Below, in pieces: positions 11,281 to 22,395 of a stretch of 64,000 bases of DNA (the stretch's first letter is position 1; each line of letters opens with the position of its first letter). A model generated the notes under the pieces. That model was given only the letters and a program-made list of their open reading frames with translations, made no database searches and had not been told where the DNA came from. The position numbers and the translations under genes were made by a program. Origin of the DNA: Monodelphis domestica (lineage: Eukaryota; Chordata; Mammalia; Didelphimorphia; Didelphidae); the NCBI RefSeq assembly GCF_027887165.1, contig NC_077234.1, positions 197,275,459 to 197,339,458 on the forward strand, read 5' to 3'.

Positions 11281-11399
11281 TCTTCTCTTTGCAGGACACT
11301 TTTCTAAATACGATATGGGTAATTGTGCAAATCAAATAGTTTATTGCCTTGTCCAGACAATATAAGATGGTGTAGCATTTTTAGAAAGTATGGGGGGGG

Positions 11400-11895
11400 G
11401 AGGTTTTCTGTGACACTGGAAAACTTTCTGTGTCCATTTTTGGATGCCACCCTTTAGGAGGGACATCAGTAAGCTGATTCTGGAGAAGAGGGACCAAGAC
11501 AGTCAAGGGACTAAAGACCACTGAAGAAGTGAATTGAAGAAAGGAGGAACATTTATTTAGCTGGAAGAAAAAGGAGATTCAGGCAATATGTGATAGATGT
11601 CCAAGTCTTTGACAGTTTTTCATATAGAGGATGAATTAGATTTATTCTTCTTGGTCTCAGAAGTCATCAACTGGTAGAAGTTACAGACAAGCATATTTTA
11701 GCTCAAGACAAATGAAACAAAGCTATCCAAAATAAGTGTTTCTGGGTAGTGAGTCTCCTTTCATTGGAAGTTTTGTGTACGGAATGAAGATTTAGGGATA
11801 AGAGATATTATAGAAGGGAATCATGCTTTGGGTAAGAGCTGAACTAAATAATCTCCAAGGATCCCTTCCTCTGCATTTCTATGATAAAAGTTGTG
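11400..11895 (+). repeat. CR1/L3-like LINE 3' end
   Basis: Forward copy: 'gatgccaccctttaggaggg', 'acatcagtaagctgattctg', 'ggaacatttatttagctgga', 'tggtctcagaagtcatcaac' and a 3' end with 'tctccaaggatcccttcctc' and 'catttctatgat'. The terminal 'tctatgat' resembles the short 3' terminal repeat of CR1 elements. Confidence 0.6.
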
Positions 11896-11917
11896 ATTGG
11901 AAATCATTTATTTCACA

Positions 11918-11995
11918 TATACAATGGGTAGAGAGCTGACCCAGAAACCAGGCAAATGTGAGCTCATCTCTTGCCTCTGACAGTAAGGGAATTAA
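11918..11995 (+). repeat. SINE head fragment
   Basis: 'caatgggtagagagctgacc' followed by 'gtgagctcatctcttgcctc', a truncated tRNA-derived SINE head. Confidence 0.45.
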
Positions 11996-11999
11996 GGGA

Positions 12000-12900
12000 A
12001 TTGAGTGAACCACACTGATTCCATCTTGTGATTCAATTCTGGATCTAGCTCAGTTGTCTTTCTAATCTAGTCAACTATGAGTCTAATGTAATTTCTGTCT
12101 TATGACGAAACTTTGTTCAACTATGAGATCTGTGAGAAAATTTTATTGCATTGTGTGAACCTAGCCTTGGGTGGCTGGGAAACTACACCATCTCTAACTG
12201 TTGCTTAAAGACCTTTAGCAAAGGATCTACATTATGAGGACCAGAAACCCAGTCAGAACTGAAAATTGAGGCAAGGAGTTTTCTCTTGCAATTATACAAC
12301 TCAAGCAACCCACACCTATCTGAAAACTGACCCCATACTGATCAATTGTGTGCTTCCATGTTCCTGTGATTGTATAGACACTTAGGGGGAGTGAGACACC
12401 TCTCTTTTTTGTTGTTTCAGGGAATTGCATATTTATTCTTTCTCTTTCAATTTGGAAAGTCCCTATCTTTCCTCCAATTAGAAATCAGATTACCTAATTT
12501 TATATCCTGTTTTGAACCCTGCTCATTATAGTCTTCTAATAAAAGTTTATCCTTCCCTGTATGTGGGGTCCAGTGCCAACCTGAGTGAGGGGCCTGGTCT
12601 TGATTTTATTATGTAGATGGCTTAATAAATTGATGTCCTCAGAAGGTCACACCTTTGTTTCCTTAGTCATTTCAGATTTCACTGATTACAGCACTTACAG
12701 ACAAATCATTGAACCTCTTATTGCTCTAGAAACTCTCCAAGATTATAAATTGAAAAAAAGGTGCTAACCTGTTCTTTTAAAGGGGTTTGCCCTATAGGAG
12801 CTCCTTCCCCCAAGGCAATCATAGACCCAGTCTCCATCCCCATCTCTTGTTTCAGGCACCAGAGAACTAAGTCACAATAAAGTGGGGGCCAGCGTCAGTC
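12000..12900 (+). mobile_element. Possible solo LTR of a marsupial ERV
   Basis: No open frames of note. The sequence includes 'gattccatcttgtgattcaa', 'atttctgtcttatgacgaaa' and 'aaaattttattgcattgt', then AATAAA-type signals at about 12538 and 12624. A 'tggggtccagtgccaac' motif (about 12564) recurs loosely as 'gtgggggccagcgtcag' near 12883. This looks like an LTR, but I could not fix its boundaries or find target duplications. Confidence 0.4.
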
Positions 12901-13329
12901 AATTACATCTATTTGGTAATTTTCTCTTAGTAAGTGGCTTCTTTGGCTAGTATGACCAACTTTCATTTGTAACATGGCCACTTTACAAGAAAAAGTAGTT
13001 CTTTTAGCACCTCCTTTCTGGGAACGGAAACGTCAATAGAAGTATGCACGTGGTATGTTTGTTATTATGTCATGGAAGATGGGCTGCCTGTGGTTTTGAA
13101 ATTTCTGATAGCCTAGATCTAGCTAAGAATCTTCTGCTCCAAATATGAAATGAAAGGGGTTATTTCTTGAACACTGAAAAGCATTTGTTGAGCATCTATT
13201 ATGTACTAAGTACTGATTGATTTGGGGAGTGGGGAGAAAATAGGAAAGTGGGAATGGAATACATACCCCCCTCAAAAAAAGACATAAATGCTATTCCCCA
13301 GGGGTTTCACTTCTAGCTAGAAACACAAT
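12901..13329. other. No gene seen
   Basis: No recognisable exon. 13160-13215 has a MIR-tail-like motif, 'gcatttgttgagcatctatt'. Confidence 0.4.
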
Positions 13330-13775
13330 TTTTTAAAATTTAAATTTATGTATTTGTTACACTTAAATACCTAGATAACTCTCTCTCTATCCCTTCCCTC
13401 CCCCCATTATAGAAGTCATCATTTGACAAAAGATATGTTTAAATATTCTATATCTGGCTTATTTCTATTTATCAGTTCTTTGGAGGAGGACATCCACAAG
13501 TCATTCTTCAAACAATATTTCTGTTGCTCCTGGTAATATTCTCCTGGGTCTTCTTTCACTCTTCATAAATTCATGTAGGTCTTTCTGTGATTTTTTTTAA
13601 TTAACCAGTTCATCATATCTTACAGTGCAATAGTATTCTGTCACAAGTATATTCCACAACTTGGTCAGCCATTCCCCAATTGATAGACATCCCTTCAATT
13701 TCCAGTTCTTTGCCACCACAAAGAGAGCTACTATAAATGTCTTAGAACATACAGGTTCTATATTTTCCAATTTTT
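13330..13775 (-). mobile_element. L1 3'-end fragment
   Basis: Reads as the complement of an L1 ORF2 tail and 3' UTR: 'cagtgcaatagtattctgtc', 'cattccccaattgatagaca', 'cccttcaatttccagttctt' and 'gccaccacaaagagagctac', matching the younger L1 3' ends in this window. Diverged and truncated at both ends. Confidence 0.75.
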
Positions 13776-14275
13776 AAACTTGACTTTATTTGAAAAAAAA
13801 AAAGGTATAAAGGTGACCCACTGTGGTTGAACACATTGTTAGATGCTATCATTTTGTTGATCTGTTTTGTTTCTTTGTTTCAAGGGAGAGTTCAATACAG
13901 GGAGTATATCAGAGGGTGACTGGTATAAAAAAAACAAATAGTATATCTAGCTTTTTTAAAGAGAGAATATTTGATTTAGTAGAGCAAAACATATCCTACG
14001 AGGCTCTGCTCTCAAGTATATTTTAGGTTTCCTTTAAAATTTAACTATTGTCTTCAAAGACTGATTGTCAAGGACAACTGAGGCATAAAACAGTTTGCCT
14101 AAGTTTGCCCAAGTTATATGGACTATAATAGAGAAGGTCATATGTAGAGAGCAGCTAGAAGAGGAATTTCTGTTCTATTTCTGTCTTCCTTGTCTCCTAG
14201 GTGTATAACCTAAGCATCATCCTCAATTTGTCATTCATCCTCTGCACCTATCCAATTTGTTGTCAAATCTTGTTT
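13776..14275. other. No gene seen
   Basis: Short A-run at 13792-13804, then sequence with no recognised gene. 14075-14130 has a faint MIR flavour. Confidence 0.4.
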
Positions 14276-14536
14276 CTTGTTGTTATTTAGTCAGTTTTCA
14301 ATCATGTCCAGCTCTTTGTGACCCCATTCTGAGTTTTCCTGGCAAAGTTACTAAAATAATTTACCAGTTCCTTCTAAAGCTTATTTTACAGATATGGAAA
14401 CTGAGGCAAACAATTAGGTGATTTGCCTAGGGTCACACATGTAGGAAGTGCCTGAGATCAAATTTGAACTCATGAAGAGGAGTCTTCCAGACTCTAGTCC
14501 TGGCACTCTATCCAATGTGCCACCTACTTGCCTCAA
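14276..14536 (-). repeat. MAR1-type CORE-SINE
   Basis: Reverse copy: 'gctctttgtgaccccattct', 'ggaaactgaggcaaacaatt', 'ctagggtcacacatgtagga' and a head end with 'gccacctacttgcctc'. Confidence 0.8.
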
Positions 14537-14639
14537 TCTTGTTTCTACCCTCACAATAATTTTCTTATCTGCACTCTTCTCTCCCCTCACAGAGCCACTA
14601 CTCAAATGTATATTCTCATCACTTCCCTAATGGATGACT

Positions 14640-15172
14640 GAGTTAGTCTTCTAATTGGTTTCCATGCCTCAACTCTTTCCCCACTCAAATATATTCTCCA
14701 ATCTGATGCCAAAGCAATTTTCTCAAGTCTAACCACTTCACTTTCCTCTGCAAGAACTCTGGTGATTCCCTACTTTCTCTAGGATCAAATATTAAATCTT
14801 GTTTGGCTTTTAACTAACTAAGACCACTAACACTCCTCCTTCTTACTTTCCCAGTCTTCAAACATTCTTCTCTCTTCAGTGTACTCTATAAGCTATCTAC
14901 ACTAGCCTACTTGTTATTTCTACCATTCCAAAGTCAATTTCCCAGTCCTATCCCTTTCTATTTGTTATCCTCTGTTCCTCTTCCCATCCTAGTTTCCCAG
15001 GTTTTCCTTCAAAACCTAATTCTCATTTTCTGTTGGAGGTCTTTTTAAGCCCCTCCCACTGCTACTATTTTTTCCTAAGATTATTTTCCATTGACACTAT
15101 ATATAACTTGCATATACATGGCATTTAGCACATCTGGTATAGTGTCTAATAAATGCTTGTTAATTGACTAAA
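14640..15172 (+). mobile_element. L2 LINE 3' end
   Basis: Forward L2-type 3' region: 'caatctgatgccaaagcaat', 'aaccacttcactttcctctg', 'ggtgattccctactttctct' and 'cattctcatttt'-like stretches, ending with 'gtctaataaatgcttgttaa', the usual L2 3' end wording. Confidence 0.65.
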
Positions 15173-15262
15173 TAAAGTATTCAGGTGTTCCTCTTTGCAG
15201 AAAATATTGTGCTAATTATACCAAGTTGTAAAACATTGTAGACTTTTCATGAGATCCATGAT
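15173..15262 (+). repeat. Local duplication, copy 1
   Basis: Shares 'cagaaaatattgtgctaatt' and 'ataccaagttgta' plus flanking bases with 16136-16215. The two copies are about 960 bp apart in the same orientation. Confidence 0.6.
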
Positions 15263-15295
15263 TAACTAAAAATAGATCAGTATAAGAATCCATTC

Positions 15296-15495
15296 TGGGA
15301 GCAGCTGGTTATCTCAGGGGATTGAGAGCCAGGCCTTGAGCAGTTCTGGATTCAAATCTGGTCTCAGACATTTCTTAGCTGTGTGACCCTGGACAAGTCA
15401 CTTAACCCCCATTGCCTAGCCCTTGCCACTCTTCTGCCTTGGGACCTATACTTCGTACTGATTCTAAGATGGAAGGTAAGGGTTTTTAAAAAAAG
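15296..15495 (+). repeat. tRNA-derived marsupial SINE, type A
   Basis: Forward, near full length: 'ggttatctcaggggattgag', 'gtgtgaccctggacaagtca', 'ccactcttctgccttgggac' and 'ggaaggtaagggtttttaaa'. It lies between the two copies of the 15173/16136 duplication. Confidence 0.85.
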
Positions 15496-15884
15496 AATTC
15501 ATTCTCGAAAAACTAAATGAATGAACTCGATTATTGCCCTAACTAGGATGTGTAGTAAGCCAGTCCAATTCATTAGTTCCTCAATAATTAAATGATGAAT
15601 TGGGACCAGAATTGAGCAGGAAGAAGAAAGCGGGCTGAATTGCATTTGAGAACATATACAGTGCTTTCAGTGATCCTAAGCTACTCCCTGGCATAAAAAT
15701 CCATCTTTTTAATAGAAATCAGCATGCCTGGGGATCTTGTATCCTGAGTATTTGGGGGTACCACAATTTTGAACAAATGATGATCCTTATCCCCATTTTA
15801 GAAGGACATTCGAGGGAGATAGCCACTTTGTTATCAATGGTCCAGCCGAACCTAGTCAGACTTTTAGGGAAATTTATTGGACCA
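15496..15884. other. No gene seen
   Basis: No repeat or exon recognised. Confidence 0.4.
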
Positions 15885-16035
15885 AAACTTTAGAGCTGAA
15901 AGGGGTCTCAGAAGCTACTGAGATAATCCTCTCAGAAGCCCAGGGAAGGCGACTGACTTACCCAATATCAATTAGTTAATAAGATTCTCAAACTCCAAGG
16001 TAGTTTCTTCAGGTCTAGGAGAAGCTAGCTTTAGA
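15885..16035 (-). repeat. MIR fragment
   Basis: Reverse MIR signature: 'ctttagagctgaaaggggtc', then 'gcgactgacttacccaatat', with the B-box end decayed. Confidence 0.45.
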
Positions 16036-16135
16036 ACCTTGATAAATGTCTTCATCTTCATCCCACCTGTCCTCAGGAGGAAAAGAATGGGTTAATATAA
16101 TTGATGCCCAGAATAAAAATTTTGTTGATTGACTG

Positions 16136-16215
16136 ACTGTGTATAGATGCTCCTGTTTTCAGAAAATATCGTGCTAATTATACCAAGTTGTAGAATATTG
16201 TGTAGACTTATGGAA
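16136..16215 (+). repeat. Local duplication, copy 2
   Basis: Partner of 15173-15262: 'cagaaaatatcgtgctaatt' and 'ataccaagttgtagaatatt'. The preceding 'gattgactgactgtg' also resembles the sequence before copy 1. Confidence 0.6.
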
Positions 16216-16265
16216 TGTGGAATTTATTCAAACAAAGAGAAATGGACAGGAAAATCATCCTGTGT

Positions 16266-16378
16266 TGAACAAGTAATGTGTTCAGTTATGTTTAACTCTT
16301 TGTGACTCCATAGACAATAGCTATCCATGAGGTTTTCTTGGCAAGGATATTGGAATGACTTGCCATTTCCTTCTCCAA
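16266..16378 (-). repeat. MAR1-type SINE tail fragment
   Basis: Only the 3' tail is left: 'taactctttgtgactccata', 'aggttttcttggcaaggata' and 'tgacttgccatttccttctc'. Confidence 0.65.
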
Positions 16379-17189
16379 TGGATTCAGTGGAGGAGAGCAA
16401 TCAAGATGGGGAAAGAGAGAGAGAGAAAGTTATAAGCTGAAACCCAGAGAAGGAAGAGAGATTCATTTCCGGACCAGCTAATAGATTCACATCTCTGACA
16501 GCACACAGAGAAGAGTAGACAAAAATAAAGTGGTTCTGCAATTATGCCACGTTATGCTCCCTTATCCTTGATCTATCTAAGAACGCGTGCTGATCTGGGA
16601 GGACCAGAATCTCTCCTACTGGGTTATTTTAGCTGTGTACAATTAGACATAGGGATTATAGCCTTATTGCTAAAAGGGATCTTCGAGTTATATAGTCCAA
16701 CTGTCTCATATTCCAAATGAGAACTAAGGCATAGATTTTTTCATTGAGTCGCACAAATAAGTCTTGAGTGGAAGTTTGAATTTAGCTTCTTCTCAATTTC
16801 CAAAAATAGCGCCTCTTTCTCTGTCATATCATGATGGTTCCCACAATTGTTGGCTCTCTGTTTTCTGAAATGACAAAGATTAAACAATTTTTTTAATGTG
16901 TAAATTCACACTTGGTAATGATGGTAAGAAAATCAGGGGGTTTTGAACAAAAGCAATGCATTTATTTTACTATCATAACACATGTATATGAGGCATATCT
17001 TAAATATGTCTTAGAAAACTGAAATGCCCTCCCCCTCTTCATCAGTCAAAAGGACCCCACCTGACTGTGGTCTGATAGTTCTACCACAAAATCAGTTTGC
17101 CTTAGACACAGATGTAAATCTCATAGCTTTTCCCTGCAATAATAACAATGACAAAATGAAAAGAAGTGAAACCAAATACCCTAAAGAGT
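16379..17189. other. No gene seen; faint MIR at 16650-16840
   Basis: A short GA tract sits at 16414-16426. 16650-16840 has reverse MIR-like order (gctaaaagggatcttcgagt, gagtcgcacaaataagtctt). Nothing else recognised. Confidence 0.4.
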
Positions 17190-17385
17190 GATGAATTTGA
17201 AATCATCCAACTTAGATTTATATTCTAGTTCCATCATCTTAACCTAAGTGATATTGGGCCATTTTCTATTTCTGGGACTTAGTTCACTGTAAATCTGTAA
17301 ATAGGGTGGGGATGGAGGGTCAAAAGAAAGGGTCATTGGATGAGATGACCTCAAAGGTCCCCTCCAACTCTAAATTCAAGATTCT
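17190..17385 (+). repeat. MIR/MIR3-like SINE
   Basis: Forward copy ending 'gatgagatgacctcaaaggt' and 'cccctccaactctaaattca', the 3' end wording of MIR3-like elements. Confidence 0.55.
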
Positions 17386-17482
17386 GGAATACTGATTATT
17401 ATGTCATCAGCTATTTCCTTGAATTTAAACACAATGAAAAATCAGAGTAGAGAAACCCTTGGAAATAGATAATGTGTTCCTC

Positions 17483-17497
17483 AAAAGCAGTTTTTAA
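17483..17497 (+). repeat. Target-site duplication, left, of truncated L1
   Basis: aaaagcagtttttaa, identical to 19197-19211 at the other end of the element. Confidence 0.9.
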
Positions 17498-19196
17498 GTG
17501 CCATACCCATTGAACTACCAAAAAACTTCTTTACTGAATTAGAAAAAAACCATAACTAAGTTCATTTGGAAGAACAAAAGATCAAGGATATCCAGGGAAA
17601 TCATGAAAAAAAAATGTAAAGGAAGGAGGCCTTGCAGTCCCAGATATCAAACTATACTATAAAGCAGTGGATATCAAAACAATTTGGTACTGGCTAAGAG
17701 ACAGAAAGGTGGATCAATGGAATAGACTGGGGGCAAGCGACCTCAGCAGGACAGTCTATGACGAACCCAAAGACCCCAGCTTTTGGGACAAAAATCCATT
17801 ATTTGATAAAAAACTGCTGGGAAAATTGGAAGACAGTGTGGGAGAGATTGGGTTTGGATCAACACCTCACACCCCACACCAAGAAAAATTCAGAATGGGT
17901 GAATGACTTGAACATAAAGAAGGAAACTATAGGTAAATTAGGTGAACACAGAATAGTATACATGTCAGACCTTTGGGAAGGGAAAGATTTTAAAACCAAG
18001 CAAGACTTAGAAAGAGTCACAAAATGTAAAATAAATAATTTTGACTACATCAAATTAAAAAGGTTTTGTACAAACAAAACCAATGTAACTAAAATCAGAA
18101 GGGTAGCAACAAATTGGGAAACAATCTTCATAAAAACCTCTGACAAAGGTTTATTTACTCAAATTTACAAAGAGCTAAATCAATTGTACAAAAAATCAAG
18201 CCATTCTCCAATTGATAAATGGGCAAGGGACATGAACAGGCAGTTCTCAGCCAAAGAAATCAAAACTATTAATAAGCACATGAAAAAGTGTTCTACATCT
18301 CTTATAATCAGAGAGATGCAAATCAAAACAACTCTGAGGTATCACTTCACACCTAGCAGATTGGCTAACATGACAGCTATGGAAAGTAATGAATGCTGGA
18401 GGGGATGTGGCAAAGTAGGGACATTAAAGCATTGCTGGTGGAGTTGTGAATTCATCCAACCTTTCTGGAGGGCAATTTGGAACTATGCCCAAAGGGTGAT
18501 AAAAGACTGTCTGCCCTTTGATCCAGCCATAGCACTGCTGGGCTTGTACTCCAAAGAGATAATAAGGAAAAGACTTGTACAAGAATATTCATAGCTGCAC
18601 TCTTTGTGGTGGCCAAAAATTGGAAAATGAGGGGATGCCCTTCAATTGGGGAAATGGCTGAACAAGTTGTGGTATATGTTGGTGATGGAATACTATTGTG
18701 CTAAAAGGAATAATAAAGTGGAGGAATTCCATGGAGATTGGAACAACCCCCAGGAAGTGATGCAGAGCGAAAGGAGCAGAACCAGGAGAACATTGTACAC
18801 AGAGACTGATACATTGTGGTACAATAGAAGGTGATGGACTTCTCCATTAGTGGCAATGCAGTGTCCCTGAACAATCTGCAGGGTTCTAAAAAACACTATC
18901 CACAAGCAGAAGATAAACTGTGGGAGTAAAAACACCAATGAAAAGCAACTGCTTGACTACAGGGGTTGAGGGGATATGACTGAGGAGAGACTCTAAATGA
19001 ACACTCTAATGCAAATACCAACAACATGGAAATGGGTTTGAATCAAGAACAAATGTGATAACCAGTGAAATTGCGTGTGGGCTATGGAAGAGGTGGTGGG
19101 AGGGGGGAGGGAAGAAAAGAAAATGATCTTTGTTTCCAATGAATAATGTTTGGAAATGACCAAATAAAAATTTAAAAAATTTTTTTAAAAATTTAA
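17498..19196 (+). mobile_element. 5'-truncated L1 (ORF2 C-terminus, 3' UTR, poly-A)
   Basis: Begins inside ORF2 at the point equivalent to 36409 of the full-length L1 and ends in an A-rich tail. The 15-bp duplication aaaagcagtttttaa flanks it at 17483-17497 and 19197-19211, showing target-primed insertion. The longest open piece (17758-18594, 278 codons) carries the ORF2 C-terminal cysteine segment with 'ECWRGCGK'. The first part of the frame is shifted near 17810-17880. The sequence is very close to the 3' end of the L1 at 24047-38100, so it belongs to the same young subfamily. It cannot mobilise itself. Confidence 0.95.
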
Positions 19197-19211
19197 AAAA
19201 GCAGTTTTTAA
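19197..19211 (+). repeat. Target-site duplication, right, of truncated L1
   Basis: Identical to 17483-17497. The first bases merge with the poly-A tail, so the left limit may shift by a few bases. Confidence 0.85.
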
Positions 19212-19559
19212 AACAAGGATAGTGGGGCAAGAATGATATCCTGCTCAGGAATGGAAGGGGGTTCAGAACCCTTAATTATCTCTGAGCGAATTAGTTTGAA
19301 AAGAAACCACATTTCTCCTGCCCTCCCTCTGGGAAACTGTCTTTGGAGTTTTCCTGTCATTGTTGCTGCTGCCTGATGCTGCCAATCCTGACTCCTCCTG
19401 CACTAACTACCTGCTGCTGCTGCCGCTGATGATGATAATTACTGTGTTTTGGCTATTAGCTATATATTCTGTTGCACTGTCTTTATTTGTACCTTTCCCC
19501 TATGACTGGACTGAAGAAGATCCTGTTGTAAAAGTACCTTTGAGTTGTTTGTAACAAGA
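19212..19559 (+). other. Unidentified; short hydrophobic open frame
   Basis: A 64-codon open frame (19360-19554) encodes a strongly hydrophobic stretch (LLLPLMMIITVFWLL) followed by 'FPYDWTEEDP'. There is no recognised family. It lies directly upstream of probable retroviral remnants and could be the end of an old env or other ERV frame. This is an inference from position only. Confidence 0.3.
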
Positions 19560-20247
19560 GGTAAGGGTCCATTTAGTAGTGGAAGTGAAGTGCTATAGCA
19601 CCATTCCTCACCTCCACATTAAAAGTGATAAGATATATGAAAGACATGCTTTTAGAGCTGTTACAGTCTCATGCCAAAGAAGGGAAAAAACCCAAGGGGT
19701 CGATTACTCCGTGAGGGATTATAGTCTTATAAAGTTTTCCTAAGGGACATGGTACCCCTAAATGGCCCCCAAGAGGAAACATTTTAGTTAAGATTGAAAG
19801 TCATGAGCTTCAATATCTACCTGAGTGGATCTGAGTGATCCCTCCTGGGGGGGATTGCATAATTGTCATAGGGATTGTATAATTGTCATGAAACAAAATA
19901 AAAATCTTTTAAGAAAGAAACATTTCAGGAAAAGGAGCTTGATAACTTTGAATCTAGAAGATGAATTGTTTGAAGAAGGCACCATGAAGATTCCTAAAGA
20001 AATCTCCACAGCATCAAAAGACCCATAATGAACCACGAAATATAATTTATTGAACTGTGGGGGGTTGTAACACATTTTTTTATTATGCCTAAGGGGATTG
20101 CCCCCTAATTGTTTTTTAGTCAATGCATCTAGCAATCATTGGTTTTGTTCTCTTTCCATTTTCTTCCCAAATTATTGTAATTTATAAATTGGTTATGTTT
20201 ACATGATCCATTGGGGAGATTAGACTCCCAAAGGAAGCCAGGGGAAT
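19560..20247 (+). pseudogene. Probable decayed ERV internal region
   Basis: No long open frame, but short coding-like patches persist in shifting frames, and the region ends in a purine-rich stretch (caaaggaagccagggga at about 20230-20246) like a polypurine tract, directly followed by LTR-like sequence. I cannot assign a retroviral gene. Confidence 0.35.
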
Positions 20248-20530
20248 TGTGTAATTAAAATCTGTTACCCTAAAAACTATGATCCCCAGGAAAAATATGA
20301 TTCCCAGCACCCTACTCACTTCTTGTCTTTAAGTGCTGACTTAGGCAGGATATAAATTGGGTGTAGTTCCCTCTCTCATTCTTTTTCCATCCTGTTGAGG
20401 CTTTGGCGGAGCGAGGATTTTGAGCAGGTAGAAAAACCTAGTCATGTAGTTCAGTTTTGTCAGATAATAAACTTTATAAAAATATTACTTGAAGCATTGG
20501 ACATCAATTTAAATCTTATATTTAAGTAGG
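20248..20530 (+). mobile_element. Probable ERV LTR, partial
   Basis: Begins near 'tgtgtaattaaaatc'. It has a TATA-like 'caggatataaattggg' (about 20346), a 'ctgttgaggctttggcggag' segment and an 'agataataaactttat' polyadenylation-signal region. This is the layout of a short LTR. The right end is not clear and no second LTR was found. Confidence 0.45.
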
Positions 20531-20574
20531 ATCTGTTTTTGTTGTTTTGAGAGTTTGAAAACTCAATAATAGAG

Positions 20575-20640
20575 GACATCTAGGTGATTCAGTAGATTGG
20601 GAGCCAGGCTTAGAGATAAGAGGTCCTTGCATCTTGAGTT
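20575..20640 (+). repeat. SINE type A, 5' head fragment
   Basis: 'ctaggtgattcagtagattg' and 'ggcttagagataagaggtcc', truncated after the head. Confidence 0.6.
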
Positions 20641-20664
20641 ATTTTACCTTTTTTTCCCCTTGAT

Positions 20665-20960
20665 CTAAATTTGCTCAGTTTTTTATTTGTTATATTAAAA
20701 TAGACCAGGTAACTTCTTTCCCACCCCTCATTAGAAAAGGCATCATTTGGCAAAAAGATCTATGTATATATAAAACAACGTCTTGTTTATTTTTATTTGC
20801 CACCTCCAGAGAAAGAACTATTTTACTTTTTTTTAAATTTATTTATTTAGAATATTTTTCCATGGTTACAAGATTCATGATTTTTCTCACCCCTCTTCCC
20901 TGCCCCCTCCCTGAGCATCGCCAAGCAATTCCATTGGGTTATACCTGTATCATTGTTCAA
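20665..20960 (-). mobile_element. L1 3'-UTR fragments (two adjoining)
   Basis: 20665-20815 matches the L1 3'-UTR-like wording at 13340-13440. 20822-20960 starts with a T-run and 'atttatttagaatatttttc', then 'cccctccctgagcatcgcc', the complement of another L1 3' end. Probably two separate insertions. Confidence 0.5.
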
Positions 20961-21146
20961 AACGTTGCTATCTGGAGGGATTGGTGAGAAGCAATAGTTG
21001 GCAGACAGAGGCATAGCTTTAAGAAAGTGCTACATAAATGTCAGAGATTCATTATTACCTTAACAACCAGTTTAAATTAATGTCAGTAAGAGAAAAAGAC
21101 TAGATCAGTGAGTTTTTTATGTCATGTCTCATTTGTATTCTTTTTT

Positions 21147-21340
21147 TTTTAAACCCTTATCTTCTTTCTTAGAATCAATACTGTGTATTGGTTCTAAGGC
21201 AGAAGAGTGGTAAGGGCTAGGCAATGGGGGTTCAGTGACTTGTCCAGGGTCACACAGCCAGGAAGTGTCTGAGGTCAGATTTGAACCCAGGACCTCCTGG
21301 TCTGGCTCTCAATCCTCTGAGCCACCTTGCTGCCCCCTCC
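21147..21340 (-). repeat. tRNA-derived marsupial SINE, type A
   Basis: Well-preserved reverse copy: 'atactgtgtattggttctaa', 'agggctaggcaatgggggtt', 'gtcacacagccaggaagtgt' and head end 'gagccaccttgctgcccc'. Confidence 0.9.
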
Positions 21341-21556
21341 ATTTATATTTCTGTTGTCAAGACTAATCATTTTCTTCTTTAAATTAGGTAAGATCCTTTG
21401 TCTTCATTAGTTAACTATCAACAAATAATGTTAATTGTGTCTACATAATAAGTTTTCAATGATTATTTGTAGAATTTAATTGAACTACAAATTTGCCTTT
21501 CACAAAAATATGAATACTCTTTTTTATGTGGTATAACTGTTCCTTGAAAAGTTATG

Positions 21557-21755
21557 CAGAGTGGCCTCAGTGAATTGATTGCTAGGCCTAGAGACTGGAT
21601 GTCCTGAGGCTCAAATCTGGCCTCAGACACTTCCTAGCTGTGTGACCCTGGGCAAGTCACTTAACCTCTACTATCTAGCCCATGTCATTCTTCTTCCTTG
21701 GAACCAATACATAGTATTGGTTCTGAAATGGAAGGTCAGGATTAAGAAAGGTGTT
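21557..21755 (+). repeat. tRNA-derived marsupial SINE, type A
   Basis: Forward copy: 'ctaggcctagagactggatg', 'ctgtgtgaccctgggcaagt' and 'cttggaaccaatacatagta'. Confidence 0.85.
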
Positions 21756-21794
21756 TTGGAGCCACCCGCCCAACTCATTCTACAAAAGATTGTG

Positions 21795-22026
21795 TGTATG
21801 ATTTTATAGTCATTTGCAACTCTTTATCACATCATTTGGAGAATTTGGGAAAGATGCTGAAGTGGTTTGCTATTTCTTTCTGTTCATTTTACATTTGAGG
21901 AAACTGAGGCAAAAAGGGTTAAGTGACTTGCCCAGGGTCATATGATTAGTTTTTGAGGCCAGATTTTAAATCAGGAAAATGAGACTCCAGTCCTGGGGAT
22001 CTATGTTTTGTACCACCTAGTTGCCC
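21795..22026 (-). repeat. MAR1-type CORE-SINE
   Basis: Reverse copy: 'tgctgaagtggtttgctatt', 'gaggaaactgaggcaaaaag', 'tgacttgcccagggtcatat' and 'accacctagttgccc'. Confidence 0.8.
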
Positions 22027-22215
22027 AAATGACCACTCTGATCACATTACCTCATTATTCAGCCTGTGACTTAGTTAATGAAATCCAAATTCCCTAGCTT
22101 GACATTCAAGGCTCTCATCAATCTGGTTCTCATTGATCTTTCTGGCTTTATTGCAGACTATTTCCATTCTCTACATTTTGTTCTGATCTATTATTTACCT
22201 ATTATTCAATACCTC
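22027..22215 (+). mobile_element. L2 LINE 3' fragment
   Basis: 'aaatccaaattccctagctt' followed by 'gacattcaaggctctcatca' and 'atctggttctcattgatctt' matches the L2 3' coding end (frame ...FKALINLV-like). Same family as 14640-15172. Confidence 0.6.
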
Positions 22216-22219
22216 TATG

Positions 22220-22395
22220 CTTTAAAGCACAGAAGAAGAGTGGTGTGATAGACAAAAATGCTGGATTGAACGTTGGAGGACCCTCAAAATTTCTATGACT
22301 TTGGGCAAGTCACTTACCTTCTCTTTTCTGCATCTGTAAAATGAGTAAGTTAAACTAGATGTCTTCTGAGTCTCCTTCCAGTACCATGGAAGACC
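22220..22395 (+). repeat. MIR SINE
   Basis: Forward MIR: 'gactttgggcaagtcactta', 'ctgcatctgtaaaatgagta' and 'ctagatgtcttctgagtctc'. Confidence 0.65.
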
